A stretch of 64,000 nucleotides of DNA from an uncultured Prevotellaceae bacterium (GCA_900317305.1 ONGG01000001.1:248001-312000), one strand, 5' to 3'; positions 43,260 through 52,911 are shown, counted from the first letter of the stretch. Numbers and translations are program-made. Notes: generated from the letters alone by a model not told the origin.

Positions 43260-45116
43260 CTATTCCACGGTGACGCTCTTGGCCAGGTTGCGGGGCTGGT
43301 CAACATTCAGACCCTTCACCACGGCCACGTGATAGGCAATCAACTGCAGCGGAATCACGGAAAGCAGCGGAGCCAATGTGCCAAGGGTCTCAGGAATCTC
43401 GATGACAAACGACGAGAGGCGCTTCACCTCCTGGTCGCCTTCAGTCACCACTGCAATGATACGGCCATTGCGGGCTATCACCTCTTGGATGTTGCTGATG
43501 ACTTTCTTGTACAGGCGATGGTGAGTGGCCACAAACACCACGGGCATGTTCTCATCAACCAGGGCTATCGGACCATGTTTCATCTCGGCGGCGGGATAGC
43601 CTTCGGCGTGGATGTAACTGATTTCCTTCAATTTCAACGCACCTTCCATAGCCACGGGGTAGTTCATGCCCCTGCCCATATAAAGGGTATTGCGGGCATA
43701 GGTGAGGGTACGGGCAATGTCGCGGATATAATCGTTCTGGGCCAGGATACGCTCTATCTTCTCAGGTATGTGCGACAATCCCTCGATGTTCTCCTCATAC
43801 ACCTGGCGGTCGAGCGTGCCCTTCTCATACCCTAAGGCGAGGGCAAACAAGGTCAGCACAGTCACCTGACCGGTGAAGGCCTTGGTAGAAGCAACACCAA
43901 TCTCCGGTCCCACATGAATATAAATGCCGGTGTCGGAGGCACGTGCAATACTTGAACCCACAGAATTGACGATGCCAAAACATAGTGCGCCATTGGCCTT
44001 GGCCAGGTTGAAGGCGGCCAGTGTGTCGGCGGTCTCACCACTCTGCGAGATGGCAATCACAATATCGTCGGGACGTATCACGGGATTGCGGTAACGGAAC
44101 TCACTGGCATATTCTACCTGAACGGGCACCTTGCAGAACTCCTCTATCAGTTGCTTGCCTATCAGGCCGGCATGCCATGAGGTGCCACAAGCCACGATGA
44201 TGAAACGGTTGGCATTCACCAGCTGATCCTTGTGCAGGTTGATGGCGCTTAGCACAATCTTCTTCTCCTTGGGCAGAAGACGGCCGCGCATGCAGTCGGC
44301 TATACAGCGGGGCTGTTCGAAAATCTCCTTGAGCATGTAGTGAGGATAGCCACCTTTCTCCAACTTGTCGAGGTCGATGTCCACATCGTGCACGTTGGGT
44401 GCCACCACCTCATGCCAGTTGGCCAGGTTCTTGATGGTAATCTCCTCACCACGGCGTATCTCGGCCACCTCCTCGTCGTTCAGGTACACGATGTGTTTGG
44501 TGTAGCCCACAATGGGAAGTGCGTCGGAGGCCAGAAAGAATTCCGATTGGTCCTCACCGATGCCTACCACCAGCGGACTGCTCTTTCGGGCGCAAATCAA
44601 GGTGTCGGGATGTTCGCGGTCGAGAACGGCAATAGCGTAGGCTCCCACCACGCGGCGTAGGGCATAGAGCACAGCCAGGCCAAGTTCAAGATGGAAGCGC
44701 TGCTGCACGAATTCAATCAGTTGCACCAGCACCTCGGTATCGGTACTGCTCTTGAAGTGGTACCCTTTTCCGATCAGGTATTCTTTGATGTTGGCGTAGT
44801 TTTCGATAATGCCGTTGTGCACCAATGCCAGTCGGCCGCTCTCTGAAAGATGGGGGTGTGCGTTCACCGACGATGGCTCTCCGTGGGTGGCCCAACGGGT
44901 ATGGGCAATGCCGATGGAGCCCGATGTGTCGTGCGAGGAGACATATTCCTCAAGGTTGGAAACCTTGCCTTTCTCCTTGTAAATGTTCAACTGGCTCGAG
45001 CCATTGATGAGTGCCACTCCAGCCGAGTCGTAACCTCTGTATTCCAGGCGTTTCAATCCTTCAATCAGTACGGGATAGGCTTCGCGCGTTCCGATGTATC
45101 CTACTATTCCACACAT
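43260..45116 (-). CDS. glmS: Glutamine-fructose-6-phosphate aminotransferase
   Basis: The 618-residue enzyme makes glucosamine-6-phosphate for cell wall and surface sugars. The glutaminase domain starts MCGIVGYIGTREAYPVLI with the nucleophilic Cys2, and RLEYRGYDSAG follows. Two SIS isomerase domains begin near 290 and 460 (FIIVACGTSWHAGL, AISQSGETADTLAAF). The C-terminus ends in LAKSVTVE with the Lys-Ser pair typical of GlmS. Length is standard. It is transcribed alone, towards ugd. Confidence 0.97.
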   Translation of the reverse strand: MCGIVGYIGTREAYPVLIEGLKRLEYRGYDSAGVALINGSSQLNIYKEKGKVSNLEEYVSSHDTSGSIGIAHTRWATHGEPSSVNAHPHLSESGRLALVHNGIIENYANIKEYLIGKGYHFKSSTDTEVLVQLIEFVQQRFHLELGLAVLYALRRVVGAYAIAVLDREHPDTLICARKSSPLVVGIGEDQSEFFLASDALPIVGYTKHIVYLNDEEVAEIRRGEEITIKNLANWHEVVAPNVHDVDIDLDKLEKGGYPHYMLKEIFEQPRCIADCMRGRLLPKEKKIVLSAINLHKDQLVNANRFIIVACGTSWHAGLIGKQLIEEFCKVPVQVEYASEFRYRNPVIRPDDIVIAISQSGETADTLAAFNLAKANGALCFGIVNSVGSSIARASDTGIYIHVGPEIGVASTKAFTGQVTVLTLFALALGYEKGTLDRQVYEENIEGLSHIPEKIERILAQNDYIRDIARTLTYARNTLYMGRGMNYPVAMEGALKLKEISYIHAEGYPAAEMKHGPIALVDENMPVVFVATHHRLYKKVISNIQEVIARNGRIIAVVTEGDQEVKRLSSFVIEIPETLGTLAPLLSVIPLQLIAYHVAVVKGLNVDQPRNLAKSVTVE

Positions 45117-45288
45117 AACTAGTTCCTTTTATGAGTTAAGATAAATTCGCTTTTAATTCTAACTTTTTATAAACACGCTTTAACCTAAAATATTGTTTCA
45201 ATGGTTAAAATTTTTGTCTATTTTTGAGCGTATGTGTCAATCTGTGCAAAAAATCGCCAAAATAATTTCAAATATCAATGCAAAGTCA

Positions 45289-45297
45289 TACTTTTGC
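45289..45297 (+). promoter_or_regulatory. -7 element of the trypsin-like lipoprotein gene
   Basis: TACTTTTGC, about 60 bases upstream of the chosen ATG at 45358. It excludes the longer upstream frame starting at 45193. Confidence 0.6.
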
Positions 45298-45357
45298 ACC
45301 CAAATAGATGGCCGCTATTACATCAAATCGGTCATTTTCCAATCAAATCATCATATT

Positions 45358-46461
45358 ATGAGAAAGTATTTATTTGCCACCCTCTTGCTCATTCCTCTCC
45401 TCATGGCATCGTGTGGAAAGAAATCGGCAGAGGAGATTTTCGAGGAACAGAAGAGTGGGGTGGTGCTTGTGCTCAACAAGTTCTATTACCAGGTGGAAAT
45501 GCCCACCGGAAACAAATTGTTCTTTACTGGTATCGACAGCAATGGCAACCTACAAGGTTTCACCAGCGATGAGCGGGAGGCGAAGCAAAATGCGCAGATG
45601 CTCAATGGAACAGGCTTCTTCGTCAGTGATGACGGTAAATTCATCACCAACCGACATGTGGCCATCACTGATATCGACCAGGCGCAGCTCAAGGCCAATC
45701 TGGCGACAATCCTCAGGGCCACGCTCATGCAATGTGCCATGTCGGCCCGGCAGGTGCTGTCGAAATACAATATGCTTGAGGCACAGAAATCGCAGTATAT
45801 GGAATACGATTTCTTCGGAAATATCATTGCCGGTGATGAGGGTCAGTTGGCGCAAATCGTTGCCGAGCAAAACAGGCTGAAGAAAATCTATGAGCAACTC
45901 TCGCAGACAGCAAGGACCATTCAAACCACCAATTTTGATGCCATCAAGGTGAGTACGGTGTGCAACATCGGCATTTCCTATGATGGCGAGAAAGTGAAGT
46001 CGCCCGCCGATTTCCTCGTCAAGAACCCCTGCAAGATATTGAAGGTGTCGGATAAGGAGAATGCCGATCTCGCCTTGCTCCAACTCGACAGCAAGACCAC
46101 TCCCAAGGATGCCTATGTCTTCAGGTTCGCAGGAGATGGAAACAAGAGTTATTTCAACGGAAAGGACAGTGAGGCAAAACTCAAAATCGACCAGCAACTC
46201 TATATGATTGGCTACAACGCAGGCCTGGCGCTCGCCAACACCCAGAAGGGTATCAGTGTGCAGATGACCAGCGGCAGAATCACACAGACTCCTGATGGAG
46301 AGCGTGTCACCTACAGCATCCCCACCGTGCAAGGTTCAAGCGGCAGTCCGGTAGTCAATGAAAATGGCCATGTGGTGGCTGTGAATTTCGCCAAACTTGT
46401 GGGTAGCGACAATTTCAACTTCGGCATTCCACTCGAGAGCATCCGCGAATTCCTGAATTAA
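45358..46461 (+). CDS. Trypsin-like serine protease lipoprotein
   Basis: The 367-residue protein has a lipobox (LLMASCGKK) and a catalytic triad typical of DegP/HtrA-like trypsin folds. His lies in GTGFFVSDDGKFITNRHVAI near 85, Asp in ENADLALLQLDS near 235, and Ser in PTVQGSSGSPVVNENG near 325. A long helical insertion separates His and Asp (about 100-195), which is unusual. No PDZ domain is present. It would act in the periplasm or on the surface, on unknown targets. Confidence 0.88.
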   Translation: MRKYLFATLLLIPLLMASCGKKSAEEIFEEQKSGVVLVLNKFYYQVEMPTGNKLFFTGIDSNGNLQGFTSDEREAKQNAQMLNGTGFFVSDDGKFITNRHVAITDIDQAQLKANLATILRATLMQCAMSARQVLSKYNMLEAQKSQYMEYDFFGNIIAGDEGQLAQIVAEQNRLKKIYEQLSQTARTIQTTNFDAIKVSTVCNIGISYDGEKVKSPADFLVKNPCKILKVSDKENADLALLQLDSKTTPKDAYVFRFAGDGNKSYFNGKDSEAKLKIDQQLYMIGYNAGLALANTQKGISVQMTSGRITQTPDGERVTYSIPTVQGSSGSPVVNENGHVVAVNFAKLVGSDNFNFGIPLESIREFLN

Positions 46462-46487
46462 GATTTGAGGTTTGAGGTTTGAGATTG

Positions 46488-46573
46488 GAGATTTATCATG
46501 TTTCGAATGATGAACATCGGCGGCGCCTCGGCAATTAGAGCAAGCTCTATTGCTCTCTGCTTGCACGATGTTT
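46488..46573. repeat. 86-bp hairpin element, copy 2
   Basis: The same element as 37247-37332, with seven mismatches. The 10-bp stem GCAAT-T-AGAGC/GCTCTATTGC is retained, while the loop changes from AT to AA. Period-7 TTTGAGG repeats lie on the left and a partly complementary CTCAAAC-rich segment on the right, so the whole 46462-46619 stretch could fold. Confidence 0.8.
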
Positions 46574-46652
46574 ATGGTTTGAGATTTCCCTCAAACCTCA
46601 AATCTTAAATCTCAAACCACAAACTATATATTTAATAATGTAATATTCGTGA

Positions 46653-47294
46653 TTAGTAAATCTTGATGCGATAGCCTAATGTAAGCATGAACACATTCTC
46701 CTTGGCATCACGTAATGCACGCCAACCTGTCTCCGACTCACTGTTCCTTAAATGACTGATAGGGAAGCAATAGTAGGCCTCAATGTTCAGTTTGTCGAGC
46801 TCATAGCCAAAACCACCTATGATATGACCTGCACGGCGACGAAGGGCACCTTTGATGTCGGTCGACTTGCCATCGAGCGTACACGAAGCGTTGATGTGGA
46901 CGCCAAACTTGAAACCAAGGAAAACATTCATACGATGCATGGGATAATAGCGCATCTTATAGATGGTATTGATATAGTCCATGCTATAGTCGTAAGGTCC
47001 ACCAGCTCGGTCGGGTTGAAAACTTTGCCATGCATCGCGTGTTCCCTCGCGTGAGTAGTTCAACTCAAAGCTCATACCGAAATGATTGCAGAAATAAGTC
47101 TGAATGAAAGCACCTATCTCGGGACCGAACTTAAATTTGCCATCATATTCTGTCATGTTTGAGGCGGCCACACCAACGGTAGGACCAAAATAGATGTCAA
47201 AGGGATCGTGGTAACGGTTCTCGTCACGCCATTCCTGAGCATGGAGGGCACCGAACGAAAACACTACCAATAGGCTGATGAGAATTCTTTTCAT
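46653..47294 (-). CDS. Outer-membrane beta-barrel protein (porin-like)
   Basis: The 213-residue protein has a signal peptide ending LHAQ and an eight-stranded barrel pattern typical of the OmpW/opacity group in Bacteroidetes. Strands such as FDIYFGPTVGVAASNM, PEIGAFIQTYFCNHFGMSFE and NVFLGFKFGVHINAS alternate polar and apolar residues, and the protein ends VFMLTLGYRIKIY with a terminal aromatic residue. No specific ligand is predicted. The upstream start at 47354 lies in non-coding-like sequence and is rejected. Confidence 0.85.
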   Translation of the reverse strand: MKRILISLLVVFSFGALHAQEWRDENRYHDPFDIYFGPTVGVAASNMTEYDGKFKFGPEIGAFIQTYFCNHFGMSFELNYSREGTRDAWQSFQPDRAGGPYDYSMDYINTIYKMRYYPMHRMNVFLGFKFGVHINASCTLDGKSTDIKGALRRRAGHIIGGFGYELDKLNIEAYYCFPISHLRNSESETGWRALRDAKENVFMLTLGYRIKIY

Positions 47295-47514
47295 GTCTAA
47301 GTTTTTGGTGCGCGGCCAATGGGCACGCACAATTTTTTTGCAAAGATACTGCAAACAATGGGAAAAAAAAAGAATTTAATCGTTTTTTTTCACAACAGCG
47401 TAATCGTGTCACAATGAAAATAGCATGGATTTTACCAAATACAATTTGCTTTTCACTCGCCATGCCTCCAACTTGATGGCGGGAGATATCAGCCAGTTGT
47501 CGGCAGCTTCAGTG

Positions 47515-47542
47515 CCTTTGCCACTTCGTGGCGAAGGTAGGC
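47515..47542. repeat. 28-bp hairpin repeat, copy 1
   Basis: Identical to 47601-47628. The stem is CCTTTGCCAC with GTGGCGAAGG around TTC, with one G-T pair. Confidence 0.8.
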
Positions 47543-47600
47543 GGCACCTCGGCATTGAAAATAAATATTGATTTATTTTGCATTGCGCTCGGTTTGCGCA

Positions 47601-47628
47601 CCTTTGCCACTTCGTGGCGAAGGTAGGC
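47601..47628. repeat. 28-bp hairpin repeat, copy 2
   Basis: The second identical copy, 86 bases downstream of the first, next to the promoter of the aminotransferase gene. Confidence 0.8.
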
Positions 47629-47688
47629 TTCGCCTCGAGAAACCAAACAAAAACTTCGTGTTTTGTTTGGTTTTCCACTCGTCTTGCA

Positions 47689-47696
47689 CTACCTTT
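47689..47696 (+). promoter_or_regulatory. -7 element at the aminotransferase start
   Basis: TACCTTTG, whose predicted transcription start falls on or within two bases of the ATG at 47702. This suggests a leaderless message. Confidence 0.5.
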
Positions 47697-47701
47697 GTAG
47701 C

Positions 47702-48802
47702 ATGATAAGGTTTGTGAATCTTGAAAAGAGAATGCGGATGCACGATGAGGAGATACACCAGGCTGTATGCCGAGTGGTGGATTCGGGATGGTATCTGCTT
47801 GGCGATGAACTGAGGCATTTTGAGGAGGAATATGCCCAGTTTGTCGGAACAAAATATTGTGTAGGGGTGAGCAACGGACTTGATGCCCTCACCCTTATCT
47901 ACCGCGCATATATCCAAATGGGACTGATGGCACCGGGTGATGAGGTCATCGTTCCAGCCAATACCTATATCGCATCCATCCTGGCCATTTCTGAAAACAG
48001 TCTGGTGCCTGTACTTGTGGAACCTTCGCCCGTTACGATGCAGATTGATGACAACCTTATCGAGGAGGCCATCACAGCGAAGACACGTTCCATTCTCATC
48101 GTCCATCTCTATGGCAGATGCGCATTTACGCAGCGCATAGGTGAACTGGCCCGCAAATATGGTCTGAAACAGGTGGAGGACAATGCTCAAGCCCATGGAT
48201 GCCGGTTCGGGCAACAGACCACAGGGTCGCTGGGCGATGCCGCCGGGCATAGTTTTTATCCCACGAAGAACCTTGGTGCCATGGGTGATGCGGGTGCCGT
48301 GACTACCGACGACCATACTCTGGCAGAGAACATCAGGATGCTGCGCAATTATGGCTCGGCCCGAAAATATGAATTCTCTGTGATGGGACGAAACTGCCGC
48401 ATGGACGAGTTGCAGGCGGCAGTGCTCCGGGTACGACTGAAATACCTGAACGAGGATAATGAAAGACGCAGAAACATAGCACAATGCTATGACCAACACA
48501 TCCAAAACCCGCTTGTGTGCAAACCGCAGTTCTCTCCTGGTGGGGAGAATGTGTGGCATCAATATCCCGTGCTGTGTGCCGAGCGCGACAGGCTCCGGCA
48601 ATACCTCTTCGACCATGGCGTTGAGACCGAGGTCCATTATCCCATTCCTCCTCACCATCAACAGTGCTATCGCCAATGGGCTGACATGTCGCTGCCAGTG
48701 ACCGAACGTATTCACCAGCAAGAGGTCAGTCTGCCCATTGGACCCGAACTCACCACTCAAGAGGCAGTCGAGGTGGCGCAGGCAATCAATCAATTTAGAT
48801 AA
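47702..48802 (+). CDS. DegT/DnrJ/EryC1 sugar aminotransferase
   Basis: The 366-residue PLP enzyme is of the DegT/DnrJ/EryC1/StrS class and converts a keto-sugar nucleotide to an amino sugar. The N-terminus MIRFVNLEKR is typical of the class. The family pattern includes GWYLLGDELRHFEEEYAQFV near 35, VSNGLDALTL near 60, VPANTYIASILAI near 85, the VEDNAQAHG motif near 160, and the PLP Lys in HSFYPTKNLGAMGDAGAV near 185. It may be a dTDP-3-amino-3,6-dideoxyhexose transaminase (FdtB/QdtB-like), but the substrate is not determined. Confidence 0.92.
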   Translation: MIRFVNLEKRMRMHDEEIHQAVCRVVDSGWYLLGDELRHFEEEYAQFVGTKYCVGVSNGLDALTLIYRAYIQMGLMAPGDEVIVPANTYIASILAISENSLVPVLVEPSPVTMQIDDNLIEEAITAKTRSILIVHLYGRCAFTQRIGELARKYGLKQVEDNAQAHGCRFGQQTTGSLGDAAGHSFYPTKNLGAMGDAGAVTTDDHTLAENIRMLRNYGSARKYEFSVMGRNCRMDELQAAVLRVRLKYLNEDNERRRNIAQCYDQHIQNPLVCKPQFSPGGENVWHQYPVLCAERDRLRQYLFDHGVETEVHYPIPPHHQQCYRQWADMSLPVTERIHQQEVSLPIGPELTTQEAVEVAQAINQFR

Positions 48803-48925
48803 ATTTAACAATCTCTGGCGGAAAAAGTCAGCACACGATACTTGTGTTTGGACAAAAAAACTGTAATTTCGCACTCTATTTTTAGACAGTTATTCTCGAC
48901 AATTGGTGCAAAATGTATTAATGAT

Positions 48926-50035
48926 ATGTGTTTCAGGAAGTTACGCTGTGTCTTATTCGTGATTCTCACGACCTTGTTCCCCTCTTTCGGATGGGCACAA
49001 CAATATGCGGGCTTCATCGACGATGTGAAGAATGGCACTTCCGACTCGTTGATGAACATCAATGGTGTGGAGTATTATTTGCTGTTCGAAGACTACGAGA
49101 ATGTGCATTTCCTCTCATTGCTTTCTGAAAAAAGGGAAACTTTTGTCATCGGACCAGCCATACCTTCCGACACGCTCTACCAGAATGGTGACCTTTGTGC
49201 ATACCTTGGTGTGGAAAGGGTGACAAAGCCGCTCGAAGGGATGGAAAATCACGAAATGTTAGTAGACAACAAGTTTCCTGACCTCTTCACCAGGTGCGAG
49301 TCGGTGTCACCATGCAATTTCAAGGCTTGTGACACCAACAATTTCGGTTACAAGATTGTGCTGGATTTCCCTTCGGCCGAAGGTGAGCAGTGGGATTTTC
49401 TGAGGTATTGGCTCATCAACTATATTGATAATTTCACCAACCTCGACATGCTCTACTATGATGATGTGTACCTTGAGCAGAACATCAGCCAGAACGCATT
49501 GCCCACAGCAGTGCTGAAAAGGCAGCATCCCGAGGCTTTCGAGATAGAGGACATCAAAGACGGTCAGTCCATCGTCGACCATTTCAGGGATATCTACATG
49601 CGCCAGGTGTACTATCTGAAAAACCTGGACTTTTCATTTCCCATGTGCTATCTGCGCATCTTCATCACGCCCAGGTATGTCAGTGACAAGTATATCACGT
49701 TCTTCGTTTCCACCAATTACTATTCCTATGGAGCACACGACCTGCCACTCGAGCGCTACATCACATTCGACATGAAAAGGCGTGAAGTGGTGAACAACAA
49801 CAGTCTTTTCCAGCCCGGCTCTTTGGACGAGGTGAAGAACGTGCTCATTGGCGAGATGACCAATCGTGGATATGATATCGGTGACAATGACTTGCCCCAG
49901 GTGGCTGTTTTAGGCAACAATGTCATTTTCAGTTTCCAACCCTACCAGATTGGGGCCTATGCCGACGGCATCTCTCATTTCGTCATCCACAAAGACCGTC
50001 TGCGGAAATACATCCAGAAAAGCAGGCATTGGTAA
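48926..50035 (+). CDS. Secreted protein with DUF3298/RsiV-like C-terminal region
   Basis: The 369-residue protein has a signal peptide (LFVILTTLFPSFGWAQ). An N-terminal region follows (QQYAGFIDDVKNGTSDSLMN to about 180), then a C-terminal domain with STNYYSYGAHDLPLERYITF, FQPGSLDEVKNVLIGEM and SFQPYQIGAYADGISHFVI. The TNYYSYGAH / FQPYQIGAYADG pattern matches DUF3298, which occurs in RsiV-type anti-sigma factors and lysozyme-binding proteins. There is no transmembrane anti-sigma module, so ligand binding in the periplasm is more likely. ATG 48926 gives the signal peptide; the ORF could begin as early as 48842. Confidence 0.75.
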   Translation: MCFRKLRCVLFVILTTLFPSFGWAQQYAGFIDDVKNGTSDSLMNINGVEYYLLFEDYENVHFLSLLSEKRETFVIGPAIPSDTLYQNGDLCAYLGVERVTKPLEGMENHEMLVDNKFPDLFTRCESVSPCNFKACDTNNFGYKIVLDFPSAEGEQWDFLRYWLINYIDNFTNLDMLYYDDVYLEQNISQNALPTAVLKRQHPEAFEIEDIKDGQSIVDHFRDIYMRQVYYLKNLDFSFPMCYLRIFITPRYVSDKYITFFVSTNYYSYGAHDLPLERYITFDMKRREVVNNNSLFQPGSLDEVKNVLIGEMTNRGYDIGDNDLPQVAVLGNNVIFSFQPYQIGAYADGISHFVIHKDRLRKYIQKSRHW

Positions 50036-50040
50036 GGAGG

Positions 50041-51903
50041 CTACTCTATCCGGTAGCGCAAATGCCCTCTGGTCTCGCTGCCCTTCACTTTTAGTTTGAT
50101 GCGGAACATACGCTCGCCCCATACTTCCTTCAGTAACGGGTCGAGCAGCATCGAAATGTCCTCTACGTCGGCTTCCAACTGCGAAGGATTGTACGCAACA
50201 TGTCGGTTTCCCAAAAGAATCCTCCCTTTTTCTTGTTTGGGTTCGAGGGTGGTCATCAGCATAATGGAGGTCTCACCTGTAATTGATGACAATTCATAGC
50301 GTTCGTCCACTTCCACACTATTCGCGTGAAGGCTCACCGTGCGGAGCCATTCCTTCACATGGGCATCCTCAGGATAGGCGCCTGCCAGGTCCATGGTCAG
50401 CCTCCCTTTCTTATAGTTCACGGCACGGGCGGCATAGGTCTTGCCTTGTTGCTGGTCGTGGCCGTTGATTTGGGGCAGGTTGTGGTAGCCCGACTGCATG
50501 GTCCATATCTCGTAGCGTGAGGCACCAAAGGTCTTCGCCGTGTATTCGCCTACACCGGGATCGATGAGCACCGGACTACCGTTGGCGTAGACGATGAAAC
50601 TGCCCACGTCGTTGTGGTTGTGGCTCTCGTCGTTATGGCCGCCTTTCATGGCTACATACAGGCCCGACTTGTTGCGGGCAGCCATCACCTGCAGGTGGGG
50701 CAGCCACACGTTGGGGAGTTGTGGCTCAAGGGCTTCTTCGGTATCAAACTGGGAGAAATGGCTCAGGAAAAACAGCTCTCGGCCGAGCGTGGGGAAGTTG
50801 CCGCTCTTGGCGTACACTTTTCCGGCCTTTTCAGGTCCTTGCCAGAGATATTTGGCAAACGACCTCATCACGTTGTCGTGCAGATAGAGGCCGAAGGGGT
50901 AGAGGATATTCACCTGGAGGAGAGACTTGTTGTCGTGTGAGTCGGCGAAATTGGTGCAATACCCGTCTTGTATGTAGGTCTTGTAGGCGTAACTGCCCAT
51001 CGCATGGATCTTGGCATTCTGGCTCAGGTCTATCGCTCCGTTGCTGGCCAGAGAGAGCAGGTTGAGGGCTTCATAGAGCGAGGCTGCCGCACGGTCCCAG
51101 TAGCCCGGTCCCTCGTCACAGCCACCATCGTCGGGATAGGAGTCGATGAAATGGTCGAGTGCGTCAGCAATCTGCCGGATGGCAGAGAGTTGGCGGTTTC
51201 GGTCGTGCTCGCAAATCAGCGCACAGGTAAGCCAATTGCTGCAAATCCACGGATTCCAATTCATCCCAGCGCGTTTCCACCAGTAGTTCGTGGAGAGAGC
51301 GGGAATGAGGATTCGACGGGTAATCTCCTCGTCGACACGTTTCCGGATGAGCGGAGAGCGGGCGTCGAGACTGTCGGCAAGGATATATGACGTCCATGCA
51401 ATCATACTGGCTGTCTCGGCGTTGAACAGGTCGACCGTTTGGTCACTGGGGATGGGGTAGGCCGTGGAATAATGAGCCGGAATACCCCACCAAGTCTCCT
51501 CGAGATGACTCCACAACCCGTCGGTGATGGCGTCGAGGAAGCGGCCTTTCCCCTCGGCGACCTCGGCCATCACGAGTTCGGCCAGCATCCTGCGCTTGGC
51601 AAAACATGCGGCCTCATAGCGCACACGGTTGCCATTGAGTTTGTTCTCGGCAAACAAGGTGGCGTTGAGCGTGGGCCAAGGTTCGTTGAGGTGCTGCTCA
51701 CCAAGGGCGATATAGCCAGCCCTGAGGTCATTGGGGAGCGCCTCCCGCCAATAGGAAGATGAGGCAAGGGGTAGGGGCTTAAAACGACCCGGCTCCACAA
51801 TGTTGTTCAATGTGGAGTCGGAAATCAGGGATCCCAACATACCCTCACCATAAGAGAGGCATGGGGTGATCAGACAAAAGAGGAGGATGAGCAATCTTGG
51901 CAT
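50041..51903 (-). CDS. Secreted heparinase II/III-family polysaccharide lyase-like protein
   Basis: The 620-residue protein has a signal peptide (LLILLFCLITPCLSYG). An alpha-helical toroid-like region spans about 60-370, and the beta-sandwich with heparinase II/III features spans about 395-600. The conserved stretch MKGGHNDESHNHNDVGSFIV near 425, with adjacent VLIDPGVGEYTAKTFG, is the family signature with paired His. This suggests an uronate-polymer lyase (heparin-like, alginate-like or pectin-derived substrate), although the family is diverse. It ends 5 bases after the convergent gene at 48926-50035 ends. Confidence 0.87.
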   Translation of the reverse strand: MPRLLILLFCLITPCLSYGEGMLGSLISDSTLNNIVEPGRFKPLPLASSSYWREALPNDLRAGYIALGEQHLNEPWPTLNATLFAENKLNGNRVRYEAACFAKRRMLAELVMAEVAEGKGRFLDAITDGLWSHLEETWWGIPAHYSTAYPIPSDQTVDLFNAETASMIAWTSYILADSLDARSPLIRKRVDEEITRRILIPALSTNYWWKRAGMNWNPWICSNWLTCALICEHDRNRQLSAIRQIADALDHFIDSYPDDGGCDEGPGYWDRAAASLYEALNLLSLASNGAIDLSQNAKIHAMGSYAYKTYIQDGYCTNFADSHDNKSLLQVNILYPFGLYLHDNVMRSFAKYLWQGPEKAGKVYAKSGNFPTLGRELFFLSHFSQFDTEEALEPQLPNVWLPHLQVMAARNKSGLYVAMKGGHNDESHNHNDVGSFIVYANGSPVLIDPGVGEYTAKTFGASRYEIWTMQSGYHNLPQINGHDQQQGKTYAARAVNYKKGRLTMDLAGAYPEDAHVKEWLRTVSLHANSVEVDERYELSSITGETSIMLMTTLEPKQEKGRILLGNRHVAYNPSQLEADVEDISMLLDPLLKEVWGERMFRIKLKVKGSETRGHLRYRIE

Positions 51904-51905
51904 GA

Positions 51906-52472
51906 TTACGATTCTTTTAGGTAGTCCTCCATCTCCTTTTTCCAGTTCAAATCGTTGTCAAGGTCAATAAAGGTGTCGATATACCAGTCTCCGCGCTCGT
52001 TCACCATCTCAAGACGGACATGAATCACCTCAAAATTGTTGATATCCAAATCCACTACGGCACGGTCGCCTTTCTGTTCCACCAATTTCAGGTTGCTGAC
52101 AGTAGGATGGTCAAAATCCTGCCCCATGACCCAGTAGTCGGCCTCGAAGAAACCGATGTCATCGGGATGGTGGGTGGTGTCGTATTCAATCACCTTCTCC
52201 AACAGATCGTTCCACGATTTCGAACAGTATTTCTCGTCGGGGGATTCAGTAATGGGACCCTCATTCTCACTGGCTTCTGCGTACATGGAAAACACATCCT
52301 GATAGATTTGCTCCACTCGCTGCAGAACGTCACCATTTGATTTCTTTTGGGATGTCGTCGTCGACTTTTCCGATGCAGGATCGGCTGATTCTTTCGAGGT
52401 GGAAGATGGTTGACCACTGCCGCAACTCACCATAAGTACGGACATTGCTATTGTAAATATCACTTTTCTCAT
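51906..52472 (-). CDS. Lipoprotein of unknown function, DUF3828-like
   Basis: The 188-residue protein has a lipobox (VLMVSCGSG). A Ser/Thr/Lys-rich linker of about 30 residues follows. A domain of NTF2-like length then starts at QRVEQIYQDVFSMYAEASEN and contains VVDLDINNFEVIHVRLEMVN and GDWYIDTFIDLDNDLNWKKE, which resembles DUF3828. Its function is unknown. It begins two bases upstream of the heparinase-like gene's start codon on the same strand, so they are almost certainly one transcript. Confidence 0.75.
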   Translation of the reverse strand: MRKVIFTIAMSVLMVSCGSGQPSSTSKESADPASEKSTTTSQKKSNGDVLQRVEQIYQDVFSMYAEASENEGPITESPDEKYCSKSWNDLLEKVIEYDTTHHPDDIGFFEADYWVMGQDFDHPTVSNLKLVEQKGDRAVVDLDINNFEVIHVRLEMVNERGDWYIDTFIDLDNDLNWKKEMEDYLKES

Positions 52473-52593
52473 ATCCTATTAAATTAATGTTATAATTGTG
52501 GCGAAATTAGTGAAAAAAAACCAAGAGGCAAAATATTTTTCCTTTGTTTCGCCTTTTTTTACTATTTTTGCGCTAACAAAACATTTTATTATC

Positions 52594-52911
52594 ATGATTC
52601 TATCTACAACACCAACGATCGAGGGTCATCCCATTCGCAATTATATCGGCGTCGTCACCAGTGAGACAATCATCGGCGCCAATGTCATCAAGGACTTCAA
52701 AGCGTCGATTACGGACTTCTTCGGCGGACGAAGCGGCACATACGAGCGCACGCTGAGAGAGGCCAAGGACACCTCGCTCGCCGAATTGCAGCAAAGGGCG
52801 GCAGCCATGGGTGCAAATGCCGTTGTGGGCATCGATTTCGACTACGAGACGATTGGCAACGCCGGATCGATGCTGATGGTGTCGTGCAGTGGTACGGCTG
52901 TCATCTTGTAA
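52594..52911 (+). CDS. YbjQ/UPF0145 family protein
   Basis: The 105-residue protein opens [20 protein letters not shown] and continues [20 protein letters not shown], the YbjQ pattern, with the closing [17 protein letters not shown] motif near 70. The fold is an oligomeric heavy-metal-binding-like barrel of unknown role. The -7 element TATTTTTGC (52563-52571) precedes it. An upstream ATG at 52498 is in the non-coding leader. Confidence 0.88.
   Translation: MILSTTPTIEGHPIRNYIGVVTSETIIGANVIKDFKASITDFFGGRSGTYERTLREAKDTSLAELQQRAAAMGANAVVGIDFDYETIGNAGSMLMVSCSGTAVIL

Noticed and set aside
43067-43273. Plus-strand ORF in the ugd-glmS gap
   Set aside because: It is AT-rich, covers the inverted repeat and has no coding features.
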